Of a stretch of 64,000 nt of DNA, positions 47,233 through 56,173 are shown in pieces. A model generated the notes under the pieces. That model had not been told where the DNA came from and ran no database searches. It saw nothing but the letters and a program-made list of their open reading frames with translations. The stretch's first letter is position 1, and each line of letters opens with the position of its first letter. The position numbers were made by a program, and so were the translations under genes. The DNA comes from Hyphomicrobiales bacterium (GTDB taxonomy: Bacteria; Pseudomonadota; Alphaproteobacteria; Rhizobiales; Rhizobiaceae), in the NCBI GenBank assembly GCA_900468285.1, contig UBTF01000013.1, positions 97,097 through 161,096 on the forward strand, given 5' to 3'.

Positions 47233-48255
47233 ATGCTGGAAGCCGGGACACGTGAAAACTTCGGATTTACGCCGACGGGAGAAAAGGTCGAGCGCGTGGG
47301 CATTGCTGCTGGCGGATTGAGCGCCAATGTCATGACCTGGGGCGCCGTCATCCAGGATCTGCGGCTTGAAGGCCATCAGCCGCCACTTCTTCTCGGCTTC
47401 GAAAATTTCGATGACTATCCAAAATATTCCTCCTATTTCGGCGCCACACCCGGCAGAAACGCCAATCGTATCGGTGGCGGCAAGTTTTCCATCGATGGCA
47501 AGGCATATCAGCTGGAGCTGAACGAAAAAGGCGTTACGCACCTTCACGGCGGCAGCGACAATATCGGCAAGCGCAACTGGATGATCATGGAACATGGCCC
47601 CAGTCATGTCGTCCTGCAAATCATTGATCCCGATGGCCGCGCCGGCTATCCGGGGAATTGTGCTGTAACGGCAACGTACACAATTCGCGAGGGAGGCGTT
47701 TTGTCGGTCGTTTACGAAACGACGACCGATCAGCCGACGCTCGCCAATGTCTGCCAGCATTCCTATTTCAATCTGGACGGCGCGGAATCGGCGCTCGGCC
47801 ATGAAATCGAAATCGCCGCCGATCATTACCTTCCCACGGACGAGCGACAGATTCCGACCGGTGAAATCCGTGCCGTTGACGGTACTGTCTTCGACCTGCG
47901 AAGCTCGACACCGATGCGCCGCGAGATCGATGGTGCACAGGTTGGTTATGACCACAATTTCTGCCTTTCAGCCCAGCGCGTGGCAAAGCGCAAGGTGGCA
48001 CGGCTTTATGCACCTGCGTCCAATGTGACGATGGATGTGCTGACAACCGAACCGGGTGTGCAATTCTACTCTGCCTTCAAGCTCAACGTCGCCGTTCCCG
48101 GGCTTGAGGGCCGCCACTATGGGCCATCGGCAGGCTTTTGCCTGGAAACCCAGATCTGGCCGGATTCGGTCAATCACGAAGGCTTCCCGGATGCGGTCCT
48201 GCGCCCCGGCGAAACGCTTCGGCAGGAGACGGACTACGTCTTTACCAAGCGCTAG
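47233..48255 (+). CDS. galM: Aldose 1-epimerase (galactose mutarotase)
   Basis: 340-residue beta-sandwich epimerase that interconverts alpha and beta hexose anomers. Motifs: GATPGRNANRIGGGKFSIDGK (substrate arginine), HLHGGSDNIGKRNW with the family's His, NVCQHSYFNLDG (catalytic His), and a C-terminal CLETQIWPDSVNHEGFP with the catalytic Glu. The gene follows metA by 71 bases on the same strand but is not obviously in its operon. Sugar specificity is unknown. Confidence 0.93.
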   Translation: MLEAGTRENFGFTPTGEKVERVGIAAGGLSANVMTWGAVIQDLRLEGHQPPLLLGFENFDDYPKYSSYFGATPGRNANRIGGGKFSIDGKAYQLELNEKGVTHLHGGSDNIGKRNWMIMEHGPSHVVLQIIDPDGRAGYPGNCAVTATYTIREGGVLSVVYETTTDQPTLANVCQHSYFNLDGAESALGHEIEIAADHYLPTDERQIPTGEIRAVDGTVFDLRSSTPMRREIDGAQVGYDHNFCLSAQRVAKRKVARLYAPASNVTMDVLTTEPGVQFYSAFKLNVAVPGLEGRHYGPSAGFCLETQIWPDSVNHEGFPDAVLRPGETLRQETDYVFTKR

Positions 48256-48257
48256 AC

Positions 48258-48272
48258 CAGGGCGTTGCCCTG
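48258..48272. terminator. Short hairpin between galM and mtgA
   Basis: CAGGGC-GTT-GCCCTG is a perfect 6-bp stem with a 3-base loop, between convergent genes. It has no T-tract, so terminator function is uncertain. Confidence 0.35.
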
Positions 48273-48284
48273 ACACATAGAAGC

Positions 48285-49031
48285 TTAGTCGAGCACACAG
48301 CTGACATAAGCGCCGGAACCACGGGCTCGTCTTTCGATGAGCCCGGCCAACCGCTGCATTCCCCGTCCCGGCTTGCTGGCAACGCGGTCAATCGGGTTGG
48401 GAAGCGCAACCGCTAGCAATGCGGCCTGTCGGGAGCTGAGCTTGGATGCGGGTATCTTAAAGTGATATTGCGCTGCCGCCTCGATACCATAGATGCCCGG
48501 CCCCCATTCGGCGACGTTGAGATAGATTTCCATCATCCGCTTCTTAGACCAGACGAAGTCGGAAACCACGGCCAGCGGCAATTCCAGCCCTTTGCGCAAA
48601 AAGGACCGGCCATTCCATAAAAACAGGTTCTTTGCCGTCTGCATTGGAATGGTGCTGGCACCACGGGTGGCTTCGCCTTCCAGCGCGCTGTTGACCACTG
48701 TCTGCATCTGGTTCCAGTCCACGCCGCCATGGGCACAGAACTGACCGTCTTCGGACATCATGACCGACTGGACGAGGCGGGGCGATATGTTCTCAAGCGG
48801 CACCCAGCGGCGGTCATAACCCTGAAATGTAACGAGATCCGCCAGCATCAATGTGGAAACGGGACGCATGAAAGGCAGTGCGTAGACCGGTATTAGCAGA
48901 TAGGGCAACACAAGCAGTGCGATGACGACGAGCAAAGCGCGTCTGATGAGGCTTCGAACATCCACCTTCGGTTTTCTCCCGCTTTCGGCGAGCGTTTCAT
49001 AATCCGTCTCGCTGTCCGGCGTACTGCTCAA
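48285..49031 (-). CDS. mtgA: Monofunctional biosynthetic peptidoglycan transglycosylase
   Basis: Polymerises lipid II into glycan strands. A basic N-terminus is followed by one membrane anchor (about 32-55: [20 protein letters not shown]). The glycosyltransferase 51 domain has the catalytic Glu in [16 protein letters not shown], then [28 protein letters not shown] and [20 protein letters not shown] with the second Glu. The start is uncertain: TTG at 49031 has GGCAGG upstream; GTG at 49046 would add five residues but has no ribosome site. Divergent from ispA. Confidence 0.93.
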   Translation of the reverse strand: MSSTPDSETDYETLAESGRKPKVDVRSLIRRALLVVIALLVLPYLLIPVYALPFMRPVSTLMLADLVTFQGYDRRWVPLENISPRLVQSVMMSEDGQFCAHGGVDWNQMQTVVNSALEGEATRGASTIPMQTAKNLFLWNGRSFLRKGLELPLAVVSDFVWSKKRMMEIYLNVAEWGPGIYGIEAAAQYHFKIPASKLSSRQAALLAVALPNPIDRVASKPGRGMQRLAGLIERRARGSGAYVSCVLD

Positions 49032-49200
49032 AAAACCTGCCCCCACTTGGCTATGGAATAAAGCCTTTCATATTCCGCATCACGCATCAAGGCTACTTGC
49101 GATAACGAAGTTCCACAGCGACCTCACAAAAACGATTGCCAGCCATTTTCCCCCATGCGAAAGAGCCACCGTCACCTGACATGGTAAGGAAACTGGCAAG

Positions 49201-50097
49201 ATGACATTCGAGACGCGGCTGCGCGACAATGCGGCAAGAACCGAAGCCTTGCTGGGCGAACTCCTTTCCGGCGATGCGCGCCCCGACGAGATTACCCGAC
49301 CGGAAAACCTGCTGGAGGCCATGCGCCACGGCGTCCTGAACGGCGGCAAGCGTCTTCGCCCGTTTCTGGTCATCGAGACGGCAGACCTGCTTGGCGGCGA
49401 CCCGACAGCGGCATTGCATGTCGGCGCGGCACTGGAATGCCTGCATTGCTATTCGCTCGTTCATGACGATCTGCCGGCAATGGACAATGACGACCTGCGA
49501 CGCGGCCAGCCCACCGTTCACAAGAAATATGATGAAGCCACGGCCATTCTTGCAGGCGATAGCCTGCTGACACTCGCCTTCGACATCATTGCCTCAAAGA
49601 CCGACCTTGCCGACGACCGCAAGGCCGCACTGGTGCTGGCGCTGGCAAGAGCGGCCGGCATCGGCGGCATGGCGGGCGGGCAGGCGCTTGATCTCGCCGC
49701 CGAAAAAAACCCGCCGGATGAAGTGGGCATCATTACATTGCAGGCTATGAAAACCGGTGCGCTGATCCGCTTTGCCTGCGAAGCGGGCGCCATCATCGCC
49801 GGAAGCGATGCCAGCGAGCGTCAAAGACTGCGCAGTTTCGGCGAAAAGATCGGCCTCGCCTTCCAGCTTGCAGATGACCTCCTCGATCTGACGTCTGATG
49901 CGGCCACCATGGGCAAGGCCACAGGCAAGGACGCCACCCGCGGCAAGGGAACGCTGGTCGCCCTCCATGGCGAGGCATGGGCGAATGCCCGCCTGCAGCA
50001 ACTGGTGCAGGAGGCGGCTGATTTGCTGGCCCCCTATGGCACCCGCGCCGAGATACTGATCGATACTGCAAGATTCGTTGCAGATCGCAAAAGCTAG
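49201..50097 (+). CDS. ispA: Farnesyl diphosphate synthase (polyprenyl synthetase)
   Basis: 298-residue prenyltransferase that builds geranyl and farnesyl diphosphate. The first aspartate-rich motif is SLVHDDLPAMDNDDLRRGQPT, the second FQLADDLLDLT, with GGKRLRPFLVIE upstream. The DDxxxxD form of the first motif and the two residues before it fit bacterial FPP synthases. Its isoprenoid partner ispG lies 2.3 kb downstream, separated by a regulator and permease. Confidence 0.93.
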   Translation: MTFETRLRDNAARTEALLGELLSGDARPDEITRPENLLEAMRHGVLNGGKRLRPFLVIETADLLGGDPTAALHVGAALECLHCYSLVHDDLPAMDNDDLRRGQPTVHKKYDEATAILAGDSLLTLAFDIIASKTDLADDRKAALVLALARAAGIGGMAGGQALDLAAEKNPPDEVGIITLQAMKTGALIRFACEAGAIIAGSDASERQRLRSFGEKIGLAFQLADDLLDLTSDAATMGKATGKDATRGKGTLVALHGEAWANARLQQLVQEAADLLAPYGTRAEILIDTARFVADRKS

Positions 50098-50244
50098 GAC
50101 CTTCCTGTCCAGCGGCTTTGAACCGTCCTGATGATGCAGACTTGGGTTGGGTCCCGCGCCTGGCGGTGACCCGATATTTTCGCTTGAGAAAATATGAGTG
50201 CCGGGTTATGCATGTTTCTGCACGATTACTCCTGATGATGCCGG

Positions 50245-51039
50245 ATGACCAAAATCGATCATTTTGTCAGCGAAAGACAATCCGCAATTTTAGCCCAGCT
50301 CCGACAAAATGGTCGCGTGCTTGCGCAGGAACTCGCCCAGGATTTCGGCGTCTCGGAAGATACGATACGGCGGGATTTGCGCGAAATGGCAGCGCGTGGC
50401 GAGTGTCAGCGCGTCTATGGTGGCGCGTTGCTGACGCCCGGCACCACCGTGCCATTCAAGACGCGCCTTGCCGAAATGCCGGATCGTAAAGCCACTCTTG
50501 GCCAGACAGCAGCCTCACTGGTGGAGAACGGCATGACGGTTTTTCTTGATGCGGGCTCCACCAATCTGGCCATAGCCAGACATTTGCTGCCCCATAAACT
50601 GACCGTTGTCACCAACACGCCGGCAATCGCCGCAGAACTGACCGGGCATGAAGGTATCGAGCTCATCATGATTGGCGGGCGGATCGACCCTGCGGTGGGG
50701 GCTTCGTTCGACACCACAGCCATTCGCCAGCTGGAGCAGATCAGACCCGATCTCTGCATCATCGGCGTTTGCGGCGTGGCCATGGAGCGCGGTCTGTGTG
50801 CCGATATCTACGAAGACTCCGTCTTCAAGCAATTGGCCTGCAATACGAGCGCAAGGACGATGGCGGCCATTACAACCGAGAAGCTTGGTGCAGGCGCGCC
50901 ATTTCACGTCCGCACCCTTTCCTCGACGCTCACGCTTGTTCTCGAAAGCGATGCCGATGATGAGATCGTCGAGACCTTGAAAGACAGCGGCGCCATCGTC
51001 CACCGGGCGCCTCCACCATCTGCCACACGAAACACCTAG
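50245..51039 (+). CDS. DeoR/GlpR family transcriptional regulator
   Basis: 264 residues. The N-terminal helix-turn-helix is RQSAILAQLRQNGRVLAQELAQDFGVSEDTIRRDLREMAARGECQRVYGGA, the DeoR signature. The DeoR C-terminal sensor domain follows, with DAGSTNLAIARHL, VTNTPAIAAELTGHEGIELIMIGGRIDP and GVCGVAMERGLCADIYEDS. DeoR proteins bind sugar phosphates. The MFS gene begins 22 bases after its stop, so it probably controls, and shares an operon with, that permease. The ligand is unknown. Confidence 0.93.
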   Translation: MTKIDHFVSERQSAILAQLRQNGRVLAQELAQDFGVSEDTIRRDLREMAARGECQRVYGGALLTPGTTVPFKTRLAEMPDRKATLGQTAASLVENGMTVFLDAGSTNLAIARHLLPHKLTVVTNTPAIAAELTGHEGIELIMIGGRIDPAVGASFDTTAIRQLEQIRPDLCIIGVCGVAMERGLCADIYEDSVFKQLACNTSARTMAAITTEKLGAGAPFHVRTLSSTLTLVLESDADDEIVETLKDSGAIVHRAPPPSATRNT

Positions 51040-51061
51040 CCATGATCGAAGGACCAGTCCG

Positions 51062-52246
51062 ATGAACGGCACTGCCACGCAGACGACCGCCCGCCTGCCC
51101 TATATGACTCGCGCGCGCCTCGGCGTCGCACTGCTGTTCCTCATGAACGGTTTCATGATGGGCTCATGGGCTCCGATGATACCGGAATTTGCAAGGCGGC
51201 TTTCGCTGAGTGAAAGCGCTCTGGGTCTTGTCATTCTGGTGTTCGGCCTTGGCTCTCTCGCCTGTATGCCGGTCGCAGGCTCCCAGATTGCCCGCTTTGG
51301 TTCAAGAACAGTCACGCTGGCCGTGGCCGCTGTCTTCGTGCCAACCCTTCTGCTGATCACGCTTTCGAACACGCTCTGGGCAGGGATCATCACCGTCTTC
51401 CTGTTTGGAGGACTGACGGGGGCGATGGACGTGGCGATGAATGCCAATGCGGTTGAAGTCGAGCGCAATATGCGCCGCGCAATCATGTCTTCCTGCCACG
51501 CCTTCTGGAGCCTGGGCGGCCTCATTGGTGCGGGCGTCGGCGGTGTGCTGATCAACAAGATCGGCATTTACGGCCACTCGGTCGCGCTGACCATCATCGC
51601 AGCGGCCCTTCTCGCCATCGCCTGGCCACGCGTGCTGGCAGATCGTCCACATCCGGAAGCGGAACGTCCGAAAGGTGGACTGCCTCTGACGCCCCTGCCA
51701 TGGATCATCGGCCTGATGGCGCTGTTCTCGATGATTCCAGAGGGCGCGATACTGGATTGGGGCGCTCTCTACCTGCGCAATGAACTTGGCGCATCGGTCA
51801 CCCTTTCCGGCTTTGGCTTTGCGGCCTTCTCACTGACAATGGCCATCATGCGGTTTGCCGGCGATCTGGTGCGGGATCGTTTCGGGGCGGTGCGGACCTT
51901 ACAATTCTGCAGCGTCATTTCCATCCTCGGCCTCCTGGTCGCAGGTTTTGCGCCCAATTCTCTCGTTGCGATTATTGGCTTTGCCATTGCCGGTATCGGC
52001 ATCTCGAACATGGTACCGATTGCCTTTTCCGCGGCTGGCAACATGCCCGGTCTGGCGCCCGGCATCGGACTTTCGGTGGTCACCTCCATGGGCTATTCCG
52101 GCATTCTCGTCGCCCCCTCGGCCATCGGCTTCATAGCCGAACATACCGGCCTTGCCAGCGTCTTTATCGGCCTGCCACTTCTCCATGTCGTGGTTCTCAT
52201 GCTCTCCCGACTTGCCCGCCACGCCGATGGAGCCAGCGGTCACTGA
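51062..52246 (+). CDS. MFS transporter
   Basis: 394-residue permease with about 12 hydrophobic spans and no long soluble part. It opens MTRARLGVALLFLMNGFMMGSWAPMIPEFARRLSLSESALG, the pattern of the sugar- or drug-type MFS group that includes YbjJ. Motif A-like residues follow (GSQIARFGSRTV). An inferred sugar or sugar-derived substrate comes only from the DeoR-type neighbour. The gene ends 160 bases before ispG. Confidence 0.88.
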   Translation: MNGTATQTTARLPYMTRARLGVALLFLMNGFMMGSWAPMIPEFARRLSLSESALGLVILVFGLGSLACMPVAGSQIARFGSRTVTLAVAAVFVPTLLLITLSNTLWAGIITVFLFGGLTGAMDVAMNANAVEVERNMRRAIMSSCHAFWSLGGLIGAGVGGVLINKIGIYGHSVALTIIAAALLAIAWPRVLADRPHPEAERPKGGLPLTPLPWIIGLMALFSMIPEGAILDWGALYLRNELGASVTLSGFGFAAFSLTMAIMRFAGDLVRDRFGAVRTLQFCSVISILGLLVAGFAPNSLVAIIGFAIAGIGISNMVPIAFSAAGNMPGLAPGIGLSVVTSMGYSGILVAPSAIGFIAEHTGLASVFIGLPLLHVVVLMLSRLARHADGASGH

Positions 52247-52406
52247 GACGGAAAACAGCAAATTTCCGCGCGTATCATGACAGGAAAGGCAGGATCTCGA
52301 ATTTTGCCATGATTGGGTTAAAGTAGGAGTTGATCGCTTGGATGTTGACAAGCAGCCTGCCTTGTACCACCTGAGACTAGACTTACCGCAATCGCCCGAG
52401 AAAAAA

Positions 52407-53657
52407 ATGACGTCACACGCCGACTTCGATCCCACGCCGCGCCGCGCTTCCGTTGCTGTCGATGTCGGCGGCGTTATTGTCGGTGGCGGCGCGCCGGTTG
52501 TCGTGCAGTCCATGACCAATACCGATACTGCCGATATCGATGCGACAGTGCAGCAGGTTGCTGCCCTTTTCCGCGCCGGCTCAGAAATCGTGCGTATCAC
52601 CGTCGACCGCGACGAAAGCGCAGCTGCCGTTCCAAAAATTCGCGACCGTCTTCTGCGGCTGGGCATGGACGTGCCCCTAGTGGGCGACTTCCATTATATC
52701 GGCCACAAGTTGCTGGCCGATCATCCGGCCTGCGCGGAAGCCTTGGCGAAATACCGCATCAATCCTGGCAATGTCGGCTTCAAGGACAAGAAGGACAAGC
52801 AATTCGGCGATATCGTTGAAATGGCCATCCGCTATGACAAGCCGGTCAGAATCGGGGTGAACTGGGGTTCGCTCGATCAGGAATTGCTGACGACCCTGAT
52901 GGACAAGAACAAGGAGGAGGGGTTCCCCCTTTCCGCCCGTCAGGTGACGCGCGAAGCGATTGTCCAGTCCGCGCTGATTTCGGCTGAAATGGCTGAAGAT
53001 ATCGGCCTGCCGCGCAACCGTATCATTCTGTCTGCCAAGGTCAGCCAGGTCCAGGACCTCATCGCCGTCTATTCGATGCTGGCCGCCCGCTCCGACCATG
53101 CGCTTCACCTCGGATTGACCGAGGCAGGCATGGGCTCAAAGGGCATCGTCGCATCTTCCGCCGCCATGGGCTACGTGCTGCAGCATGGCATCGGCGATAC
53201 AATCCGCGTTTCCTTGACGCCTGAGCCGAATGGCGATCGGACGCGAGAAGTGCAGGTTGCGCAGGAATTGCTTCAGGTTATGGGCTTCCGGCAGTTCGTT
53301 CCTGTCGTTGCCGCCTGTCCGGGCTGCGGGCGCACCACATCGACCGTCTTTCAGGAACTGGCGCAGAACATCCAGAACGACCTGCGCAAGAACATGCCGA
53401 TCTGGCGCGACAAGTATCCGGGCGTCGAGGCTCTCAACGTCGCGGTCATGGGCTGCATCGTCAACGGACCTGGCGAGAGCAAACATGCAGACATCGGCAT
53501 TTCGCTGCCCGGAACCGGAGAAAATCCGGCAGCACCCGTCTATATCGATGGCGAGAAAGCCATGACATTGCGGGGCCCGGAGATCGCCAAGGACTTCGAG
53601 AATCTGGTTGCGGAATACATCGAAAAGCGCTTTGGCCGAAAGACAGCCGCCGAATAA
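52407..53657 (+). CDS. ispG: (E)-4-hydroxy-3-methylbut-2-enyl-diphosphate synthase (flavodoxin)
   Basis: [4Fe-4S] enzyme of the MEP isoprenoid route. ATG at 52407 gives 416 residues and [21 protein letters not shown]; a TTG at 52338 behind AGGAG is an alternative, but the extra 23 residues look unrelated to the family. Motifs: [38 protein letters not shown]. Cluster cysteines are in CPGCGRTTS and [16 protein letters not shown]. The stop is followed by a strong hairpin. Confidence 0.96.
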   Translation: MTSHADFDPTPRRASVAVDVGGVIVGGGAPVVVQSMTNTDTADIDATVQQVAALFRAGSEIVRITVDRDESAAAVPKIRDRLLRLGMDVPLVGDFHYIGHKLLADHPACAEALAKYRINPGNVGFKDKKDKQFGDIVEMAIRYDKPVRIGVNWGSLDQELLTTLMDKNKEEGFPLSARQVTREAIVQSALISAEMAEDIGLPRNRIILSAKVSQVQDLIAVYSMLAARSDHALHLGLTEAGMGSKGIVASSAAMGYVLQHGIGDTIRVSLTPEPNGDRTREVQVAQELLQVMGFRQFVPVVAACPGCGRTTSTVFQELAQNIQNDLRKNMPIWRDKYPGVEALNVAVMGCIVNGPGESKHADIGISLPGTGENPAAPVYIDGEKAMTLRGPEIAKDFENLVAEYIEKRFGRKTAAE

Positions 53658-53679
53658 GTCCCCGGGCATAACCGGGGAC
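53658..53679. terminator. Hairpin between ispG and tetR
   Basis: GTCCCCGG (53658-53665) and CCGGGGAC (53672-53679) form a perfect 8-bp stem with a GCATAA loop, in the gap between convergent ispG and the TetR gene. It lacks a T-tract. Confidence 0.5.
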
Positions 53680-53706
53680 AATATCTGACGCGGCACATGG
53701 TGCCGG

Positions 53707-54321
53707 TCATGATACCTCACGATCCGGGTCAGCCAGGGCGCTTGCGAGGACAGCTCTCGCCGTAAAGCGGAGCACCTGCTCGGCGTCCTTCGGCTCAAGT
53801 TCACAAATGTCACGCATAACGATGACAGACTCGATACCCAGAACGAGAGAAAGCGAATGGACGAGCCGCTGAAACTGGGCTTGGGACAGGCGATCCTCAA
53901 GCGGGCTCAGCGTATCCCTCAGCCATGAAATACGGCGCCCTCCCCGGCGGTTTTTGTTCTGGCCATTTACAGAGGTGCCGAGCATGGCCCTGAAAACCGC
54001 TTCGTTATCAAGGATCATCCCGAAAACATCTGACACAAGCTTGTCGAGTAACAGGCCAACCGTCGCGTCATCCGCGTCGTTTGCCGGGCGTTCCACCCCT
54101 ATGCCAGTTGCAACACCGTCAAGCACGGCCTCCCTGATCATGTCGTCCGCTGTGGAAAAATAGCGGTACGCTGTAGCCCTTGATATGCCTGCCGCATCTG
54201 CCGCATCGGGCACGGACGGGTTGCCTCCCCCCTCTATGATCGCACGTGCTGAACGCAACAACTCAGCTCGGGTTCTTCGCTTCTGATTGACCCGCTCGAA
54301 ACTTCTATCTTGACTGCTCAT
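53707..54321 (-). CDS. TetR family transcriptional regulator
   Basis: 204 residues. The N-terminal helix-turn-helix is RRTRAELLRSARAIIEGGGNPSVPDAADAAGISRATAYRYFSTADDMI, a clear TetR domain. The C-terminal ligand domain is not like any family I know. It is divergent from a cupin and DoxX gene pair. A perfect 6-6-6 dyad lies 12 bases upstream of its start, so it probably represses itself and the cupin-DoxX pair until an unknown ligand binds. Confidence 0.93.
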   Translation of the reverse strand: MSSQDRSFERVNQKRRTRAELLRSARAIIEGGGNPSVPDAADAAGISRATAYRYFSTADDMIREAVLDGVATGIGVERPANDADDATVGLLLDKLVSDVFGMILDNEAVFRAMLGTSVNGQNKNRRGGRRISWLRDTLSPLEDRLSQAQFQRLVHSLSLVLGIESVIVMRDICELEPKDAEQVLRFTARAVLASALADPDREVS

Positions 54322-54333
54322 TCAAACCTCATT

Positions 54334-54351
54334 ATGAGACATATATCTCAT
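54334..54351. promoter_or_regulatory. TetR-type operator dyad in the tetR/cupin divergent promoter
   Basis: ATGAGA-CATATA-TCTCAT: perfect 6-bp arms with a 6-base spacer. It lies 12 bases upstream of the tetR start and 40 bases before the cupin start (54391), where it would overlap both promoters. Confidence 0.7.
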
Positions 54352-54390
54352 TACGAGTTATTGTATCATAAACATCTAGAGGTACAAGAG

Positions 54391-54882
54391 ATGTCCGTAG
54401 TTTCCGCAGGCTTATCTCATGCAGCGAATGCTTCACCCCTGACTGTTCATTTCCTTGGTAACATTCTCACTTTCCGCGCGCGCTACAACGACACGAGGAA
54501 GAACTTTACGGTGATTGAGGTGCTGACGGCACCAAACGCGGGGCCGCCTCCGCACACCCAGACGGATCAGGAGGCATTCCTTGTTCTCGATGGACTTTAC
54601 GAGATCACAGTGGACGGCGATGTCAGACACTGTGGCCCCGGCGCCTTCATTCACGTTGCCCCGGGGTCCATGCATAGCTTCCGCAATATTGCCGATACGC
54701 CGTCACGCATGTTGCTGATCAATTTCCCCGGCGATCTGCACGAAGCTTTCTTTGAAACCATTGGAGACCCGCTTCCATCTGGCACAACGCAGTTTCCTGA
54801 AATGAAAGCACCCGACATTGCAGCAATCGTTCAGACTGCCGCGCAATTCGGTATCCACATTCCTGTTCCTGAAAACGCGTGA
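54391..54882 (+). CDS. Cupin domain protein
   Basis: 163 residues from ATG 54391, which follows the dyad and a purine-rich site (AAGAG). Cupin motif 1 is GPPPHTQTDQEAFLVLDGLYEITVDGD (HxH-like with H at about 52 and Glu about 59), motif 2 is GPGAFIHVAPGSMHSFRN with the metal His. The tail (90-163) resembles quercetin-dioxygenase-like cupins but the substrate is unknown. It forms a pair with the DoxX gene 13 bases downstream. Confidence 0.88.
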   Translation: MSVVSAGLSHAANASPLTVHFLGNILTFRARYNDTRKNFTVIEVLTAPNAGPPPHTQTDQEAFLVLDGLYEITVDGDVRHCGPGAFIHVAPGSMHSFRNIADTPSRMLLINFPGDLHEAFFETIGDPLPSGTTQFPEMKAPDIAAIVQTAAQFGIHIPVPENA

Positions 54883-54895
54883 AGGAGCCATCCAT

Positions 54896-55318
54896 ATGAT
54901 AGAGAAGATCCGACTTTCGCCGGTGTTCGCACTGGTTTCCCGCATCCTGCTCACCTTCATTTTCTGGTCGAGCGGGCTTGCAAAACTCTTTGATTTTCAG
55001 GCTGCCGTCGCTGAAATGGAGCATTTCGGCGTCCTGCCTGCGGCACCGATGGCGATGGCTGTCATTTTTGTGCAGCTGACTGGCTCGGCACTAATTATTT
55101 CTGGAAGGCACGTCTGGCTTGGTGCCGGAGCCCTTGCTGCCTTTACCATCATGACGATTCCGATCGCACACGCATTCTGGCAAATGACCGGTGAAAAGGC
55201 ATTTATGGAAATGATGTTTGCGTTCGAACACATCACCGTCGTCGGTGGGCTGATGGTTGTCGCAACGGTAGCCACAGCAGTCAAAAGCGTGCCGTCACAC
55301 CAGCCATCGCTCGGTTGA
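54896..55318 (+). CDS. DoxX family membrane protein
   Basis: 140 residues with four hydrophobic segments. The start MIEKIRLSPVFALVSRILLTFIFWSSGLAKLFDF matches the DoxX family, with FHS-like AEMEHFGVLPAAPMA and FTIMTIPIAHAFW. DoxX proteins are linked to membrane oxidoreduction and thiol or oxidative stress; no activity is shown here. The ATG at 54896 is chosen; the frame upstream lies inside the cupin gene. It is regulated together with the cupin by the TetR dyad (inference). Confidence 0.88.
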   Translation: MIEKIRLSPVFALVSRILLTFIFWSSGLAKLFDFQAAVAEMEHFGVLPAAPMAMAVIFVQLTGSALIISGRHVWLGAGALAAFTIMTIPIAHAFWQMTGEKAFMEMMFAFEHITVVGGLMVVATVATAVKSVPSHQPSLG

Positions 55319-55330
55319 TCAGCTGTTTGA

Positions 55331-55355
55331 GAGGGCACCCCTGGACCGTGCCCTC
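55331..55355 (+). terminator. Terminator-like hairpin after the DoxX gene
   Basis: GAGGGCAC and GTGCCCTC form a perfect 8-bp stem around a 9-base loop, 12 bases after the stop. The T-rich stretch after it (CACCTTGTTATT) is interrupted. Confidence 0.5.
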
Positions 55356-55420
55356 CACCTTGTTATTGCCGTATTTCTTGCTAAAGGAACGGCGAGCGAA
55401 ATGACGGGGATACTGATTCC

Positions 55421-56086
55421 ATGCTGAAGAAAATCGCGATTGTCGCCATCTGCGCGACCTATCTTTCCGCCTGCACCACCACTGACCCATATACGGGTGA
55501 GCAGAAGGTGTCCAACATGGCTGGAGGCGCTGGTCTTGGCGCACTCGCAGGCGCTGTTGGCGGCCTTGCCATTGGTGGCGGCAACAAGGGCCGCAATGCC
55601 CTGATCGGCGCGGGTATCGGCGCTCTGGCCGGTGGCGCCATCGGCGGTTACATGGACAATCAGGAGGCAGAGCTTCGCCAGCAGCTTCAGGGAACCGGCG
55701 TTTCCGTGACACGCCGTGGCGACAGCATCGTTCTCAACATGCCATCCAACGTGACCTTCGCCACGGATCAGGATCAGGTCATCCCGCCATTCTACCCGAC
55801 GCTGAACTCGGTTGCGATCGTGTTGAACAAGTTCAACAAGACCTATATCGACATCAACGGCCACACGGATTCCACCGGCAGCCTGGCGCACAATCAGGGC
55901 CTGTCCGAGCGCCGCGCAGCGTCCGTTGCCAACTATCTCGGTGAACGTGGCGGTGTGGACCAACGCCGCATCTCAACCATGGGCTTTGGCCCATCGCAGC
56001 CCGTTGCCTCCAACGCGACTGCCGATGGCCGCGCCCAGAACCGCCGCGTCGAAGTGCTGATCTCGCCACTTACGCAAAACGGCTAA
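55421..56086 (+). CDS. OmpA family lipoprotein with glycine-zipper region
   Basis: 221 residues. The lipobox LSAC (Cys17) follows MLKKIAIVAICATY. A glycine-rich zipper (GGAGLGALAGAVGGLAIGGG to GALAGGAIGGY) covers about 30-80. The OmpA C-terminal peptidoglycan-binding domain is FATDQDQVIPPFYPTLNSVAIVLNKF, then DINGHTDSTGSLAHNQGLSERRAASVANYL and ADGRAQNRRVEVLI. This is the YiaD-like pattern of a peptidoglycan-linked outer membrane lipoprotein. It has its own terminator. Confidence 0.93.
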   Translation: MLKKIAIVAICATYLSACTTTDPYTGEQKVSNMAGGAGLGALAGAVGGLAIGGGNKGRNALIGAGIGALAGGAIGGYMDNQEAELRQQLQGTGVSVTRRGDSIVLNMPSNVTFATDQDQVIPPFYPTLNSVAIVLNKFNKTYIDINGHTDSTGSLAHNQGLSERRAASVANYLGERGGVDQRRISTMGFGPSQPVASNATADGRAQNRRVEVLISPLTQNG

Positions 56087-56129
56087 TCGGTAGGCGTCCC
56101 GCTGCGATCCGCAAATCGGCAGCCCATAA

Positions 56130-56155
56130 AAAAGCCCACCTCTCGGTGGGCTTTT
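56130..56155. terminator. Bidirectional terminator between the OmpA-type gene and pyc
   Basis: AAAAGCCCACC and GGTGGGCTTTT are perfect reverse complements with a TCTC loop. A- and T-tracts suit both convergent genes. Confidence 0.9.
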
Positions 56156-56173
56156 GCATTTGCGCAGTCCGGA

